A stretch of DNA of 64,000 nt from Paeniglutamicibacter gangotriensis Lz1y (GTDB lineage: Bacteria > Actinomycetota > Actinomycetes > Actinomycetales > Micrococcaceae), in assembly GCF_000348945.1 (NCBI RefSeq), contig NZ_AOCK01000009.1, positions 172,100-236,099 of the forward strand, given 5' to 3'. Position 1 is the first letter of the stretch. The number at the start of each line of letters is the position of its first letter. The translations under genes and the position numbers were made by a program. This document shows, piece by piece, positions 8,402 to 17,042 of the stretch. The notes under the pieces were generated by a model, which had not been told where the DNA came from, ran no database searches, and worked only from the letters and a program-made list of their open reading frames with translations.

Positions 8402-9622
8402 CTATGTTCGTTTGCCGGCGGAACGCAGTGCTGCCGCAACGTGCGCGGTTCCATCTTCGGTTGCCAGCACCGCCGCCAACCGGCGGGCATTTGCCCCATA
8501 CTCCGGAGTCGTGGTGGCTTGCGTGATGGCTGCGGCCAACCGCTCGGTGGTGAGTTCCTTGTACGGGACCGACTGCGGGCCCGCACCGAGTGAGACGATT
8601 CGTGCGGCCCAGAACGGCTGGTCCGTATAGATCGGTACGCTGACCGTCGGCACCCCGGCGCGCAGACCAGCCGCGGTCGTACCCGCCCCTGCATGGTGGA
8701 TGACGGCGGCCATCTGCGGGAACAGCCAGTGGTGGGGAACGGTTCCGATGCCCAGAGCGTCCGGCGCGGAGAACTCTTCAACCCCCTGCAGCACCGCACG
8801 CATACCTGCTCGGCGTACGGTGTCCAGCATGAAATCCATGTCCAAGGCGGCGCTGCTTCCGAATCCGATGAAGACCGGAGGAGGCCCGTCCGCAAGGAAT
8901 TCGACCAGCTCGGCGGGCGGTTGCCAGTCCGGCTCGGTGTCCGGCCACCAATAGCCGGTCAAGGACAGACCTGAGCGCCAGTCCGTCGGACGTGGCAAAA
9001 CGGCCGGGCTGATCCCGTGCAGAACGGGACTGTTTGCTTTCCTGCGTTGCCGTTCGGCGACGGCCCTGGACTTCTTGCCCAGCCCAAGGGTCCGGCGCAG
9101 TCGGGCGCTGGGAGCGTCGTAGGGCGCCTTCCCTGCGGTGATCAACGAACCGAGCAATTTGTTGCCCACCGGTCCCAGGCTGCGAGCGGTGCCCAGGACC
9201 ATGGGCGGGTAGGCGGCGCTGGCTTCCGTGGGTTGCAGATGGGCGCCGAGGGCGGGGATGCCCAAGGCCTCGGCGACGTCGTAGGCATAGGGAGCCACCG
9301 CATTGGCCAGAATCACGTCGGCACCATGCTCGGCCGCGGCCAGGGTGCCACTTGCGGCCAGGTCCATGTAGTCCCCGAGTTCACTCATGTACCAGCGAAG
9401 ATCCGCGGCCGTGGCCTTCTTCCCGGGTGCGGCGGGGCTCACCAGATGGCTCATGTCCCCGGGAAGTTCGCGGTGCTCGCACCCGGCAGCGGTGATCAAC
9501 GGAGCGTAGGCGGCATTGGCCGCGATGGCCACCTCAAAACCCAAGGCCTGGAGTCTGCCGCCGAGTCCCGCCATCGGGGCGACGTCTCCCTTGGTACCGG
9601 GCGTGATCATGAGTACTCGCAT
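8402..9622 (-). CDS. GT1-family glycosyltransferase (UDP-glucuronosyl/macrolide transferase-like)
   Basis: About 406 residues in a two-domain GT-B fold. The N-terminus MRVLMITPGTKGDVAP is the acceptor-domain start. The nucleotide-sugar signature near the C-terminus reads HHAGAGTTAAGLRAGVPTV followed by YTDQPFWA. Relatives glycosylate sterols, macrolides, flavonoids or antibiotics, often as detoxification. It is divergent from a TetR repressor and shares a perfect operator with it, so it is probably induced by its substrate. ATG 9634 is an alternative start four codons upstream. Confidence 0.85.
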   Translation of the reverse strand: MRVLMITPGTKGDVAPMAGLGGRLQALGFEVAIAANAAYAPLITAAGCEHRELPGDMSHLVSPAAPGKKATAADLRWYMSELGDYMDLAASGTLAAAEHGADVILANAVAPYAYDVAEALGIPALGAHLQPTEASAAYPPMVLGTARSLGPVGNKLLGSLITAGKAPYDAPSARLRRTLGLGKKSRAVAERQRRKANSPVLHGISPAVLPRPTDWRSGLSLTGYWWPDTEPDWQPPAELVEFLADGPPPVFIGFGSSAALDMDFMLDTVRRAGMRAVLQGVEEFSAPDALGIGTVPHHWLFPQMAAVIHHAGAGTTAAGLRAGVPTVSVPIYTDQPFWAARIVSLGAGPQSVPYKELTTERLAAAITQATTTPEYGANARRLAAVLATEDGTAHVAAALRSAGKRT

Positions 9623-9639
9623 GGTGGTTCTCATTCCGA

Positions 9640-9666
9640 TTGATTGCGATCACTGTTCGCAATCAA
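9640..9666. promoter_or_regulatory. TetR-type operator between divergent genes
   Basis: A perfect inverted repeat TTGATTGCG-N9-CGCAATCAA lies midway between the glycosyltransferase and tetR starts. A TATAGT box follows at 9670-9675. Position and symmetry suggest that one repressor controls both genes. Confidence 0.75.
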
Positions 9667-9726
9667 GTTTATAGTGACATGATGACTGGACCTAATGCAC
9701 GTGATCGAACGGAAGACGGATCAGCC

Positions 9727-10437
9727 ATGGCCTCACATGACCCCCTCGATGTCTGGCGGCGGCCGGAGCGTTCCGGCGTCGGACCAAAACCGAAACACTC
9801 GCGCGCAGCGATCGTTGCGGCGGCGATAGAGATCGCCGACAAGGACGGCATGGCGGCGGTCTCCATCCGGCGTGTGGCCGCCGACATCGGAGCCGGAGCG
9901 GCCTCCTTGTACCGGCATTTGAACTCCCACGACGAGCTCGTTGAGCTCATGGTCGACACCGTTGGCGGCGAATACGACCTCGGGCCTTCCGCCGAACCGC
10001 CACGAGCCCAACTACTAAATCTGGCGCGGCAGGGCCGTGCCATCATGCACCGCCACCCCTGGCTGGCCCCTTTGCTGCTGACTCGGCCCTCCCTGGGGCC
10101 AAACTCGCTCGCATACCTCGAGCGCGCTCTTGCCGCACTGGTGACGGTGGACATGCCCGGTCCGGCCAAGCTCCAGACAGTGGCCATGTTGACCGCGATT
10201 TCCTCGGCCTTTGTCCAAAACGAGCTGGCCCAGTCCGCCGGACCCGGTGCAATCGATCACGGGAACAAAGAACGACTGCAGCACTTATCCGCCGCGTTCC
10301 AGTCAGGGAAATACCCGCATCTGGCCGGTGCGCTCGCCGGACACCTTGAACAGCAGAGCCCGGACGAAACATTTATGGGCGTCATCGAGAACTATTTGGC
10401 GGGCGCCGGTCTTCCGGTGTCCGTCGGTTTCGACTGA
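9727..10437 (+). CDS. TetR/AcrR family transcriptional regulator
   Basis: 236 residues from ATG 9727. The helix-turn-helix covers residues ~20-65 (SRAAIVAAAIEIADKDG ... IRRVAADIGAGAASLYRHL). The C-terminal ligand domain is of the TetR_C type found in TetR-like repressors (RQGRAIMHRHPWLAPLLL). The start is uncertain: ATG 9679/9682 in the same frame would make a leaderless transcript, given the TATAGT at 9670. It most likely represses itself and the divergent glycosyltransferase. Confidence 0.88.
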   Translation: MASHDPLDVWRRPERSGVGPKPKHSRAAIVAAAIEIADKDGMAAVSIRRVAADIGAGAASLYRHLNSHDELVELMVDTVGGEYDLGPSAEPPRAQLLNLARQGRAIMHRHPWLAPLLLTRPSLGPNSLAYLERALAALVTVDMPGPAKLQTVAMLTAISSAFVQNELAQSAGPGAIDHGNKERLQHLSAAFQSGKYPHLAGALAGHLEQQSPDETFMGVIENYLAGAGLPVSVGFD

Positions 10438-10782
10438 GGGGCATGCCGCCCCCGGACTCGGCCCGGGGCCGTAGCGAGTCCATGAACCGGAGCCACACCT
10501 CGTCGATGCAGCCAAGGGACACTCCCCCACGGCTCTTCATGGAGAAATGGCGCGGGGCATCACGCCGCTCCAGCCCCAGGGGCGCGAGAGCCACCGCTCA
10601 GGGGCCCGCTCCCCTTGGCACGGCAACTCCTGAAGCCCGGCAACCCTAGAGAATCCGCCATGCAGAGGTGCGTACCTAATACCAAAACAGGCACTCCAGC
10701 CAGAGACTTTAGGGGGCTTTCGCCACCTTCGGGCACACCATACACTGGGCTTGTATCCACTACCGGCAGAAGGTGCGAGACC
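10438..10782. other. Intergenic stretch without a supportable gene
   Basis: 345 bases between tetR and a proline-rich ORF. Frames exist on both strands but none has family similarity, a good ribosome site or natural composition. Its 3' end holds the likely promoter and ribosome site (AGAAGG at 10768-10773) of the small downstream ORF. Confidence 0.4.
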
Positions 10783-10947
10783 ATGACGATCCCACAGCCC
10801 CCAGAACCCCCGGTCCGACCGGCCGAACCCGGGCGGGTTCCCCCCGTGCCACCCGGTCCTCCGTCCGAACCACCTCCGGACCCGGGACCGGTGCCCCGCC
10901 CGCCCGTGGAGCCCGACCCCCCAGGGCCGTTCCCACCGATCCGGTAG
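10783..10947 (+). CDS. Proline-rich small protein (54 residues)
   Basis: The frame begins MTIPQPPEPPVRPAEPG and ends PPGPFPPIR; about half its residues are proline, the rest mostly Glu, Arg, Val and Gly. Such a chain would form extended polyproline helix. GAAGG lies nine bases before the ATG, which supports translation. There is no signal peptide or membrane segment. Long proline runs stall ribosomes, so efficient synthesis would need EF-P. The function is unknown, and chance in GC-rich DNA remains possible. Confidence 0.45.
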   Translation: MTIPQPPEPPVRPAEPGRVPPVPPGPPSEPPPDPGPVPRPPVEPDPPGPFPPIR

Positions 10948-11030
10948 AACCCTGCCCCACACCGGTGGACCAGTAATCTCCGCCGTACGGAGGTGCAAGA
11001 ACACCGGCTTGGGTCGGCCTTGACCAGGTT

Positions 11031-11432
11031 TTAGCGCTGGGAGAGCCGGACCATGTTGCCCGACGGATCCCGGAACGCACAGTCCTTCGGACCCCACGGC
11101 TGTTCGATGGGCTCCTGAAGCACCTCGGCCCCGGTGGCTCTGACCTGCTCGAAGAGCCCCTCGAGGTCATTGGTGCTGAACACCGTCATGGGCAGCACGC
11201 CCTTGGTGAGCAGCTCCTGCATGGCGTCGCCGTCGGCTTCCGAGCGTCCGGCGTGCGGGTCCGAGAGCACGATGCCCAGTCCCGGCTGGATGTCCGAGCC
11301 GAGGGTGACCCAGCGGTGCTCGCCCGAGGAGACGTCGTTTTCGACCTTCAGGCCCAGCCCGTCGCGGTAGAAGGAAATGGCTGCATCAACGTCGTTGACG
11401 GTGATATGTGAGTACTGCAAAGAAATATCCAT
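11031..11432 (-). CDS. VOC family glyoxalase-like protein
   Basis: 133 residues opening LQYSHITVNDVDAAISFYRDGLGL and closing FRDPSGNMVRLSQR, the two ends of a VOC subunit. The middle WGPKDCAFRDPSGN is typical of the glyoxalase/bleomycin-resistance subgroup that is often paired with short AraC regulators. An AraC gene lies upstream on the same strand, 266 bp away, and probably controls it. The substrate is unknown. Confidence 0.85.
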   Translation of the reverse strand: MDISLQYSHITVNDVDAAISFYRDGLGLKVENDVSSGEHRWVTLGSDIQPGLGIVLSDPHAGRSEADGDAMQELLTKGVLPMTVFSTNDLEGLFEQVRATGAEVLQEPIEQPWGPKDCAFRDPSGNMVRLSQR

Positions 11433-11698
11433 GGCCTAAGAATAAGACGCTGTTCCCGAGGGGCGCTTCTCGGATCCTGCTCAATGTCTGGCGCCCACCG
11501 GAGGTCAAAGTACGGCCATACATGTGAATGGTCGTTTTCCCTGCGACGACCGAACCGACCCCGCCCGTATCATCACGCGTCTCTCGAGCCACGGGCCACG
11601 GCTTGAGAGACGCAAGTTTCACCACCGAGGGAAGTGCTGCGTTCCATCCGGTTATCCCAGAAAAAGTGGGCCACCCTGACACCTGGGTGCCCGGGATT

Positions 11699-12112
11699 CT
11701 AGTACCGAGGAGTTCCAGTGCTCTTGGGCCGGGTCACGGACTTGGCAATGCAGGCCGGCATGGCCTCCACCGCCGCGTGCTCCCGGTTCCGGTACCCGCT
11801 GGGACTTTCCCCGGTGATCTGGGTGAAGCTGGTGCTGAACGACCCCAGCGAGGTACAGCCCACCTCCATGCAGGCATCTGTCACGCTCGTTCCGGCGCGC
11901 AGCAACGCCATGGAACGCTCGATGCGCCGGGTCATCAGGTAGGCGTAGGGGCTCTGCCCGTAGGCTGCCTTGAACTGCCGGGAGAAGTGGGCCGCGGACA
12001 TCAGTGCCTTGGCAGCCATGGTGGGAACATCAAGGGGCTTCGCGTAGTCGCGGTCGATCATGTCCTTGGCCCGACGCAGCGCGGTGAGCGTTTCCAGATC
12101 GGCTTGCTTCAT
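11699..12112 (-). CDS. Short AraC-family regulator
   Basis: 137 residues, essentially only the double helix-turn-helix: the first HTH is MAAKALMSAAHFSRQFKAAYG and the second spans TSVTDACMEVGCTSLGSFS. There is no sugar-binding arm. Homology begins at MKQADLETL, so the start is ATG 12112; the open frame further upstream overlaps the operator of the divergent regulator. AraC-only proteins like this typically sit next to a VOC gene, as here. Its intergenic region also contains the large palindrome at 12197-12236. Confidence 0.82.
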   Translation of the reverse strand: MKQADLETLTALRRAKDMIDRDYAKPLDVPTMAAKALMSAAHFSRQFKAAYGQSPYAYLMTRRIERSMALLRAGTSVTDACMEVGCTSLGSFSTSFTQITGESPSGYRNREHAAVEAMPACIAKSVTRPKSTGTPRY

Positions 12113-12196
12113 GGAGTTGAGGCTATCAGTGCCCCATACCCCCGCGAGGCGGCGGACAGGGCCTCGCGCCCACGGCCCAGCTGTACCCGGGCAAAC

Positions 12197-12236
12197 CCTA
12201 TCGAAAGAACCCTTGCGAAAGAGTTCTTTCGATAGG
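12197..12236. promoter_or_regulatory. Large operator-like palindrome
   Basis: Perfect 14-bp inverted repeat, left arm CCTATCGAAAGAAC, right arm GTTCTTTCGATAGG, 12-base spacer. The spacer contains a third CGAAAGA half-site that forms an inner palindrome with the right arm (CGAAAGA-GT-TCTTTCG). It ends 12 bases before the helix-turn-helix gene at 12249 and lies upstream of the divergent araC-like gene, so autoregulation is likely. Confidence 0.75.
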
Positions 12237-12248
12237 AGCGTGTGGCGC

Positions 12249-12818
12249 ATGGACATCACCGACGCCAAGGCCATGCGAGCACTGGCTCACCCCCTGCGCA
12301 TCCAGCTACTCGGAGTCGTCGGGGTCCACGGCCCCATCACCGCCGCCCGGGCCAGCGAATACGTCGACGAAAGCCCCTCCAATTGCTCTTTTCACCTGCG
12401 CACGTTGGCCGAGCATGGTTACATTGAGCGCGCGCCCGGCGCCACCGGACGCAACAAACCCTGGCAAATCACCGGCATCACCCAGAACTTCAACAGGGAC
12501 CAAGCGGACCCCGACGCCGAACTGGCAGCCGTGGCCCTTGGCGACGTGTTCCAAAACTGGGAATTCGAACGCATGCGTGCCGGACGGCACCTTCCGGTCC
12601 CCGAGGCCTGGAAGGGACACCTGTACGACTCGGGATCAACCCTCTTCCTCACCCCAGAGGAAGTTGATGGCTTCGCAGCGAACTTCCAGCAGCTCATCGC
12701 CCCCTACATCGGGCGTATCACCGATCCCGCACAGCGTCCCGAAGCATCCGCACCCGTACGCGTTTTCATGGCCACAACCCTGGCCCACGACCTCATGCAC
12801 AAAGACACCAAACCATGA
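12249..12818 (+). CDS. ArsR-like winged helix-turn-helix regulator
   Basis: 189 residues. The N-terminal winged helix begins with the ArsR/HTH_20 signature DAKAMRALAHPLRIQLL and contains the recognition helix SPSNCSFHLRTLAEHGYI. The C-terminal half is a ligand-type domain without metal-binding cysteines. GTG 12240 is an alternative start. The stop overlaps the ATG of the next gene, an MFS exporter, by four bases (ATGA), a layout typical of a drug-responsive repressor and its efflux pump. Confidence 0.85.
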   Translation: MDITDAKAMRALAHPLRIQLLGVVGVHGPITAARASEYVDESPSNCSFHLRTLAEHGYIERAPGATGRNKPWQITGITQNFNRDQADPDAELAAVALGDVFQNWEFERMRAGRHLPVPEAWKGHLYDSGSTLFLTPEEVDGFAANFQQLIAPYIGRITDPAQRPEASAPVRVFMATTLAHDLMHKDTKP

Positions 12819-14064
12819 AGGCCCTGCTCTCCATCCCCGTGTTTCGCAGGTTCACCGGAGCCTGGACCATCGACAACCTCGCCGACAGCGCCCTGTTCCT
12901 CACGCTCTCCATATGGGTCAAGGACATCTCGGGCTCCTCCGGCGCGGCAGGGATGGTCTTCCTGGTGCTGGGGCTGCCCATCGTCCTGTCCCCACTGACC
13001 GGCGCGCTCGCCGACAGGCACCCTCGGCGCCGACTGCTGATCCTGGCAAACACTGCGGCGGCCGGATGCGCGCTGCTCCTGCTGTTGGTCACCGAGCCCG
13101 GTGACCTGTGGCTCATCTATGCCGTTGCCTTCTGCTACGGGCTCCTGGGAATCCTCAACGGGGCGGCGCAATCCGGGATCCTGCGCGACATGCTCACGGA
13201 CGAGCACCTGGACAGTGCCAACGGCCTGCTCTCCACCATCGACCAGGGCCTGCGCATCTTCACTCCCCTGCTCGGCGCGGCCCTCTACACGTTATGGGGC
13301 GGAGGCGCGCTCGCCGTAGGGGTTGCCGCAGCGCTGCTGCTCACCGCGGCGTTGCTGCTGACGGTCTCCGCACAGGAGTCAGCCCCGGAACCGGCATCAG
13401 AACGTGGAGGGGTCCTCCAGGAGAACTCCGCTGGTTTCCGCCATCTGGGCACCATTCCGCTGTTGTGGCGCATGGTGGTCGTCACGGCGATAGCACTGGG
13501 TGTCATCGGCCTGTTCAACTCGGCGCTCTTCGAATTGATCGAGAAGGGATTGGGAAGGGACCGGGATTCTTTGGGGTCTTGATGAGCCTGCAAGGTGCCG
13601 GGAGCATCCTAGGCGGGCTGACTGCGGCGATGCTGATGCGCAGGGTGGGGCCCGGCCGTGCCGTCGGTCTGGGCCTGGCGATGATCGCCTTGGCCTCGTT
13701 TGCCCCCGCCGCCAGTCTGCTCCCGGTCCTCGTCAGCCCGGAACTTCTGCTGGCCTTGGTCCTGCCCTCGCTCTTCCTCGCCGGGGTGGGTGTCCCGTGG
13801 ATCTTCGTTTCCCTTGTGACCACCCGGCAGCGTCTGACCCCGGCCCGGTTACAGGGACGGGCCGCGGCGGCCACCAATCTGGTCCTCAACGTTCCGCAGC
13901 TGGTCTCGATCGCCGCCGGTGCGCTGTTGGTGGGGATGATGGACTACCGCTGGCTGATGCTCGGGGCCGCGGTGGTGATCTCCGCATGCGCCCTGTCGAT
14001 GCTGCGCGGTGAACGGGAGCTGCACCAAGAGACACCGGCACCCGCCCCGGACCTTACCCAGTGA
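12815..14064 (+). pseudogene. MFS transporter interrupted by a one-base frameshift
   Basis: The first frame encodes the N-terminal half of an MFS exporter, starting MKALLSIPVFRRFTGAW with the loop motif GALADRHPRRRL, and stops at 13582. The rest continues in the -1 frame from about 13560 (GKGPGFFGVLMSLQGAGSILGG) to 14064. Conserved MFS text joins near GACCGGGATTC around 13560-13570 if one base is added. The joined protein would have about 415 residues and twelve helices. Causes could be a real deletion, a sequencing error in a G/C run, or slippage. The 3' half is well preserved, so the lesion is recent or artefactual. Confidence 0.8.
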
Positions 14065-14099
14065 AACTAGCTGCAGAGGTCGGATCCCCGAAGGGCAGG

Positions 14100-14669
14100 T
14101 TAGTCGCTGACCGAGCGAACCACCCGTGCCGGGGACCCGACGACAATGGCTCCGGCTGGCACATCCTTCGTGACGACGCAGGCCGCCGCCAGCACCGCAT
14201 CGTCCCCGATGCTCACCCCGGGGAGGATGGTGACGTTTGCCCCGATCCAGACATTGCGCCCGATGGTCACGGGCGCGGGAATCATGTCGGCACGACGGGC
14301 TGGATCAACATCGTGGTTCAGTGATGCGATCACGGCATTGTGCCCGATGAGGCAGTCATCCCCGATACTCACGCCACCTTGGTCCTGGATTTTGCATCCG
14401 GCATTGATGAAGATCCGTTTCCCCAGGGTGATGTTCTTCCCGAAGTCGGTGTTGAACGGCGGAAACAGCGTCACGGAGTCGTCCACCGGCTTGCCAATCA
14501 GTTGCGCCAACAACTCGCGCACCCGCTCGGGTTCGTGGTAGCCCCCGTTAAGTTCGCCGGTGAGGCGCAGCGCCTCTTGGCTGTACCGGTGCATGGTCTG
14601 ATGCAACGGCGAGTTCCCGGGTATTCTCCGCCCGGCATTCAGTTCCTCCAGGAGTTCAACGAGTTCCAT
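14100..14669 (-). CDS. Sugar O-acetyltransferase (maltose/galactoside acetyltransferase family)
   Basis: 189 residues with a left-handed beta-helix made of hexapeptide repeats (VSIGDD, VTIGRN, VSIGDD) and the conserved LacA/Maa end GSPARVVR. The catalytic histidine lies in ASLNHD. It transfers acetyl from acetyl-CoA to a sugar hydroxyl. An N-terminal Mac domain (HRYSQEALRLTGELN) is present, so it is full length. No sugar-uptake genes flank it. Confidence 0.88.
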   Translation of the reverse strand: MELVELLEELNAGRRIPGNSPLHQTMHRYSQEALRLTGELNGGYHEPERVRELLAQLIGKPVDDSVTLFPPFNTDFGKNITLGKRIFINAGCKIQDQGGVSIGDDCLIGHNAVIASLNHDVDPARRADMIPAPVTIGRNVWIGANVTILPGVSIGDDAVLAAACVVTKDVPAGAIVVGSPARVVRSVSD

Positions 14670-15037
14670 GGTGTCCTTTCATCGGGCCAAGAGTTGTTCT
14701 TGGGCAGCTGGTTCACACCCTAGCTTTCAATCCCCCATTGCTGCATCTTCGGCGACCGGGCAACGCCTCGCAGCGCCGGCCACCCCCCGCGTCATCAGGA
14801 CCTTGAGGGGCTTTGCCCTTGTCCCGTGGCTCACGGAACGGTGAGCGACTGCCCTTGGCTCGACCTGGGTGGTGTTCCTGCCCCTTGGATCCCAGCGGAT
14901 TTCGGAGTTCCCTGGTGGCGGTCCCCCGGTCCGCGTCGTTCAGCTCCTTCGTCACCTGGTGAACGCGGCGGACTGGGTCTTGACTTGTTGATTGGAGTTA
15001 AAGCTCAAGAGCACCCGACGTCCCTTGGTTCCGACGG
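14670..15037. other. Intergenic stretch without a supportable gene
   Basis: About 370 bases between the acetyltransferase start and the stop of the YedK gene. A GTG-started minus-strand frame (14713-14955) has odd, charged low-complexity composition and no clear ribosome site. No hairpin with a T run was found. Confidence 0.4.
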
Positions 15038-15793
15038 CTAGAACAATCCCGAGTGCGCCTCGATAAGCTCGGGCCCGTCGTTGCGCACGTTGCCCACTGC
15101 CGCGTCGACCTCGCGCAGCTCCCAGTCGGAGGCCACCTCGGCAGCATCTGCACGCACCATCTCCACCAGGTCCACCGCGTTCTTGTCTTTCGGATCCAGC
15201 CACTCGGCCATCGCATCCTTCGACAGCGGGATCGGCAACCGATCGTGCAACCCATGCAGCTGTCGCAGGACCGGGGGTTTGGCATCGGCTGCCGGCGACG
15301 GACAGGTAAGGATCGTGGTGGAGAGCAACCACTGTTCCGGGTCTCCGTCTCCCTTGGACGGGTCCTTCCACCATTCGTAGAGGCCGGCAAAGAAGATCAA
15401 CGACTCGTCGGCCGGATGTACATAGAACGGGCGTTTCTTGGCCTTCGGGGTGTCCCCGGCCAACCACTCGTAATAGCCTTCCGCGGGGACTGCGCAACGT
15501 CGCGCCTTCACCGCAGATCTGAAAGTTGGCTTCTCGGTCACGGTCTCGCTGCGGGCGTTGAAGGCGCGCACGCCCACGGCCGAGTCCTTAGCCCATACCG
15601 GAACTAGCCCCCATTTGGCCACGTGCACCTGCCGGTGCACCGCGTCGTCGATGATCCGTTCCAGCACGATCGGCACATCGGTGGTGGGCGCTACATTCCA
15701 GGATTGCCGCAATTCAAGGTTCGCGTCGGCTTCCGCTTCGGCTTCGGCCACCAGGTCGCCGATTGCTTTGGCCATTACATATCTTCCGCACAT
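15038..15793 (-). CDS. HMCES/YedK abasic-site protection protein (SRAP peptidase family)
   Basis: 251 residues starting MCGRY. After methionine removal Cys2 forms the thiazolidine crosslink with abasic sites in single-stranded DNA. Other family landmarks are present: the NARSET motif, GYYEW with the catalytic Glu, and the active-site His in LHGLHDRLPIPL. It protects replication forks from error-prone repair. The start is fixed by the essential Cys2 and by AAGGGG nine bases upstream; a frame 72 codons longer exists but would bury Cys2. I see no LexA box upstream, despite the old name SOS-response-associated. Confidence 0.93.
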   Translation of the reverse strand: MCGRYVMAKAIGDLVAEAEAEADANLELRQSWNVAPTTDVPIVLERIIDDAVHRQVHVAKWGLVPVWAKDSAVGVRAFNARSETVTEKPTFRSAVKARRCAVPAEGYYEWLAGDTPKAKKRPFYVHPADESLIFFAGLYEWWKDPSKGDGDPEQWLLSTTILTCPSPAADAKPPVLRQLHGLHDRLPIPLSKDAMAEWLDPKDKNAVDLVEMVRADAAEVASDWELREVDAAVGNVRNDGPELIEAHSGLF

Positions 15794-16217
15794 CCCCATC
15801 ACCCCTTCTTGTTGCATTTCGTTTAATCGAGACAGCTCCGGACCCTGGGCGCTGCGGACCCACTGCATCCCATAGACACCGTATCGTTTACGCGGTTTCC
15901 CCGAAACGTCGCCGCGCTTCCTTCCGGATATGGGAGATTGTTCGGTTTGCCGGCTCCCAGCAATGGCATCCTGCGGAAAATATGGAATCCGCCTGTCACG
16001 TCTCACCACAAGTGGACCGATTTCACGACGCCTGCACCGTTAGCAAGACCTAGCTAAACGCGGACCACCGGAACGTGAACCGATCACGACCGGACGTCTT
16101 CAGAACTTGTTCCATATAGGGCCCGCGCACCGGACGTTTCACCGGACGGGTCTTACGGGACGTGGTACTTTCCTGTGAATCTCGATTTTCATGAAGCTTC
16201 AGGTCAACGCGAGGTGC
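15794..16217. other. Upstream region of yedK and left edge of the accessory tract
   Basis: No gene is visible. The part after 16070 is lower in GC and contains three copies of CCGGACG (near 16091, 16133 and 16146) and one GTCCCG half-site on the minus strand (about 16156-16164). These resemble arms of the palindromes described at 16218 and beyond. Confidence 0.45.
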
Positions 16218-16245
16218 GTTCCGTTAGAGGACCCCCTATCGGGAC
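16218..16245 (-). repeat. Palindromic element 1 of the accessory tract
   Basis: A 28-bp imperfect palindrome, read on the minus strand: left arm GTCCCG, centre TAGGGGGTCCTCT, right arm CGGAAC. It aligns over its whole length with the elements at 17786, 19155 and 21183. The inner stem is asymmetric: one side carries extra bases. It is flanked by GGTTCA, shared with the fragment at 16971. Confidence 0.6.
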
Positions 16246-16255
16246 GGTTCAAATT

Positions 16256-16283
16256 GTCAATCCGGACAGACCCCTAATGGGAC
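16256..16283 (-). repeat. Degenerate copy of the palindromic element
   Basis: Eleven bases to the right of element 1. The left half (GTCCCATTAGGGG on the minus strand) matches element 1 closely, while the right half keeps only the terminal GAC. It may be a decayed tandem copy. Confidence 0.4.
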
Positions 16284-16370
16284 GACGCCATTGATTCGGT
16301 AGCAAAAAAGAGGTGCTCTACCTAGTTCTCTTCTGGAACACTCGGCCTGGCGAGTCCCAGCGTTTGGTGC

Positions 16371-16796
16371 CTAAAGTTCCTCGCTCCACAGGGTTGATGC
16401 AAGGGCTTCAACGGGGGCCTTGAGTAGGAAAACGCCCCGCACGCCCTCGACGTAGTCAACGATCTTCCTCCTGATTTCTGCATCATTGAAGCTATCCGTC
16501 TCCACCCGCCACTTACCCTTGAAACGATCATCGGAATCCACGAAATCAGGGGAACAAGCCCTGACGTAGAAGATGTTCCCTATATCTTCAGAGAAGACTC
16601 CGAGAGTTGTCTCTCTGACGGTCAAGTCGTAAACAGTGCCCCATGTCGTTCCCTTCGCACCAAACGGGTCCTTCGAAAAAATTCTCTCGCAGAGGTACTC
16701 TTCGTCTTCTGGATCCTCGCTCCAGGATTCGTACAGAACCACGGGAAACAGCTTCTTAATCACTGGAATCATTCCCTTACTATCCATGCTCGGCAT
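16371..16796 (-). CDS. Hypothetical protein (141 residues), cassette-like
   Basis: Unrecognised soluble acidic protein: MIPVIKKLFPVVLYESWSED near the start, then KGTTWGTVYDLTVRETTLGVF and a C-terminal LLKAPVEALASTLWSEEL. GC and codon use are clearly lower than in neighbouring core genes, pointing to transfer. The true start may be an internal ATG, since the family-like part seems to begin around MIPV. It stands alone between two palindromic elements. Confidence 0.6.
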   Translation of the reverse strand: MPSMDSKGMIPVIKKLFPVVLYESWSEDPEDEEYLCERIFSKDPFGAKGTTWGTVYDLTVRETTLGVFSEDIGNIFYVRACSPDFVDSDDRFKGKWRVETDSFNDAEIRRKIVDYVEGVRGVFLLKAPVEALASTLWSEEL

Positions 16797-16970
16797 TCAT
16801 GTTGCTAGATTCGTGCCCAATGTTCATTTTCAATGCGGGAGGTGACCCAGCCACCGCAATCCGGGGACGTCCGGACGCCCGCGCATTCTGGGGCAGGGTC
16901 GTCGAATAGACGGCCCAAGAAATATGGCAACGTTTGAAAGCCATGCCCTGGGCCAATATCCTGCTGGCTC

Positions 16971-16985
16971 TTCCCTACATGGGAC
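16971..16985 (-). repeat. Half copy of the palindromic element
   Basis: TTCCCTACATGGGAC, followed by GGTTCA, matches the right end of element 1 (CTATCGGGAC-GGTTCA). Only one arm is recognisable. It lies in the gap between the solitary gene at 16371 and the gene pair at 17043. Confidence 0.4.
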
Positions 16986-17042
16986 GGTTCAGGTGGAGCG
17001 CAGGCGGCCGTTGTGTGCCCTGAAATCTGGAAGACTCAGGGC

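Noticed and set aside
14713..14955. GTG-started minus-strand ORF of 80 codons
   Set aside because: Charged low-complexity product, no convincing ribosome site, no recognised family.
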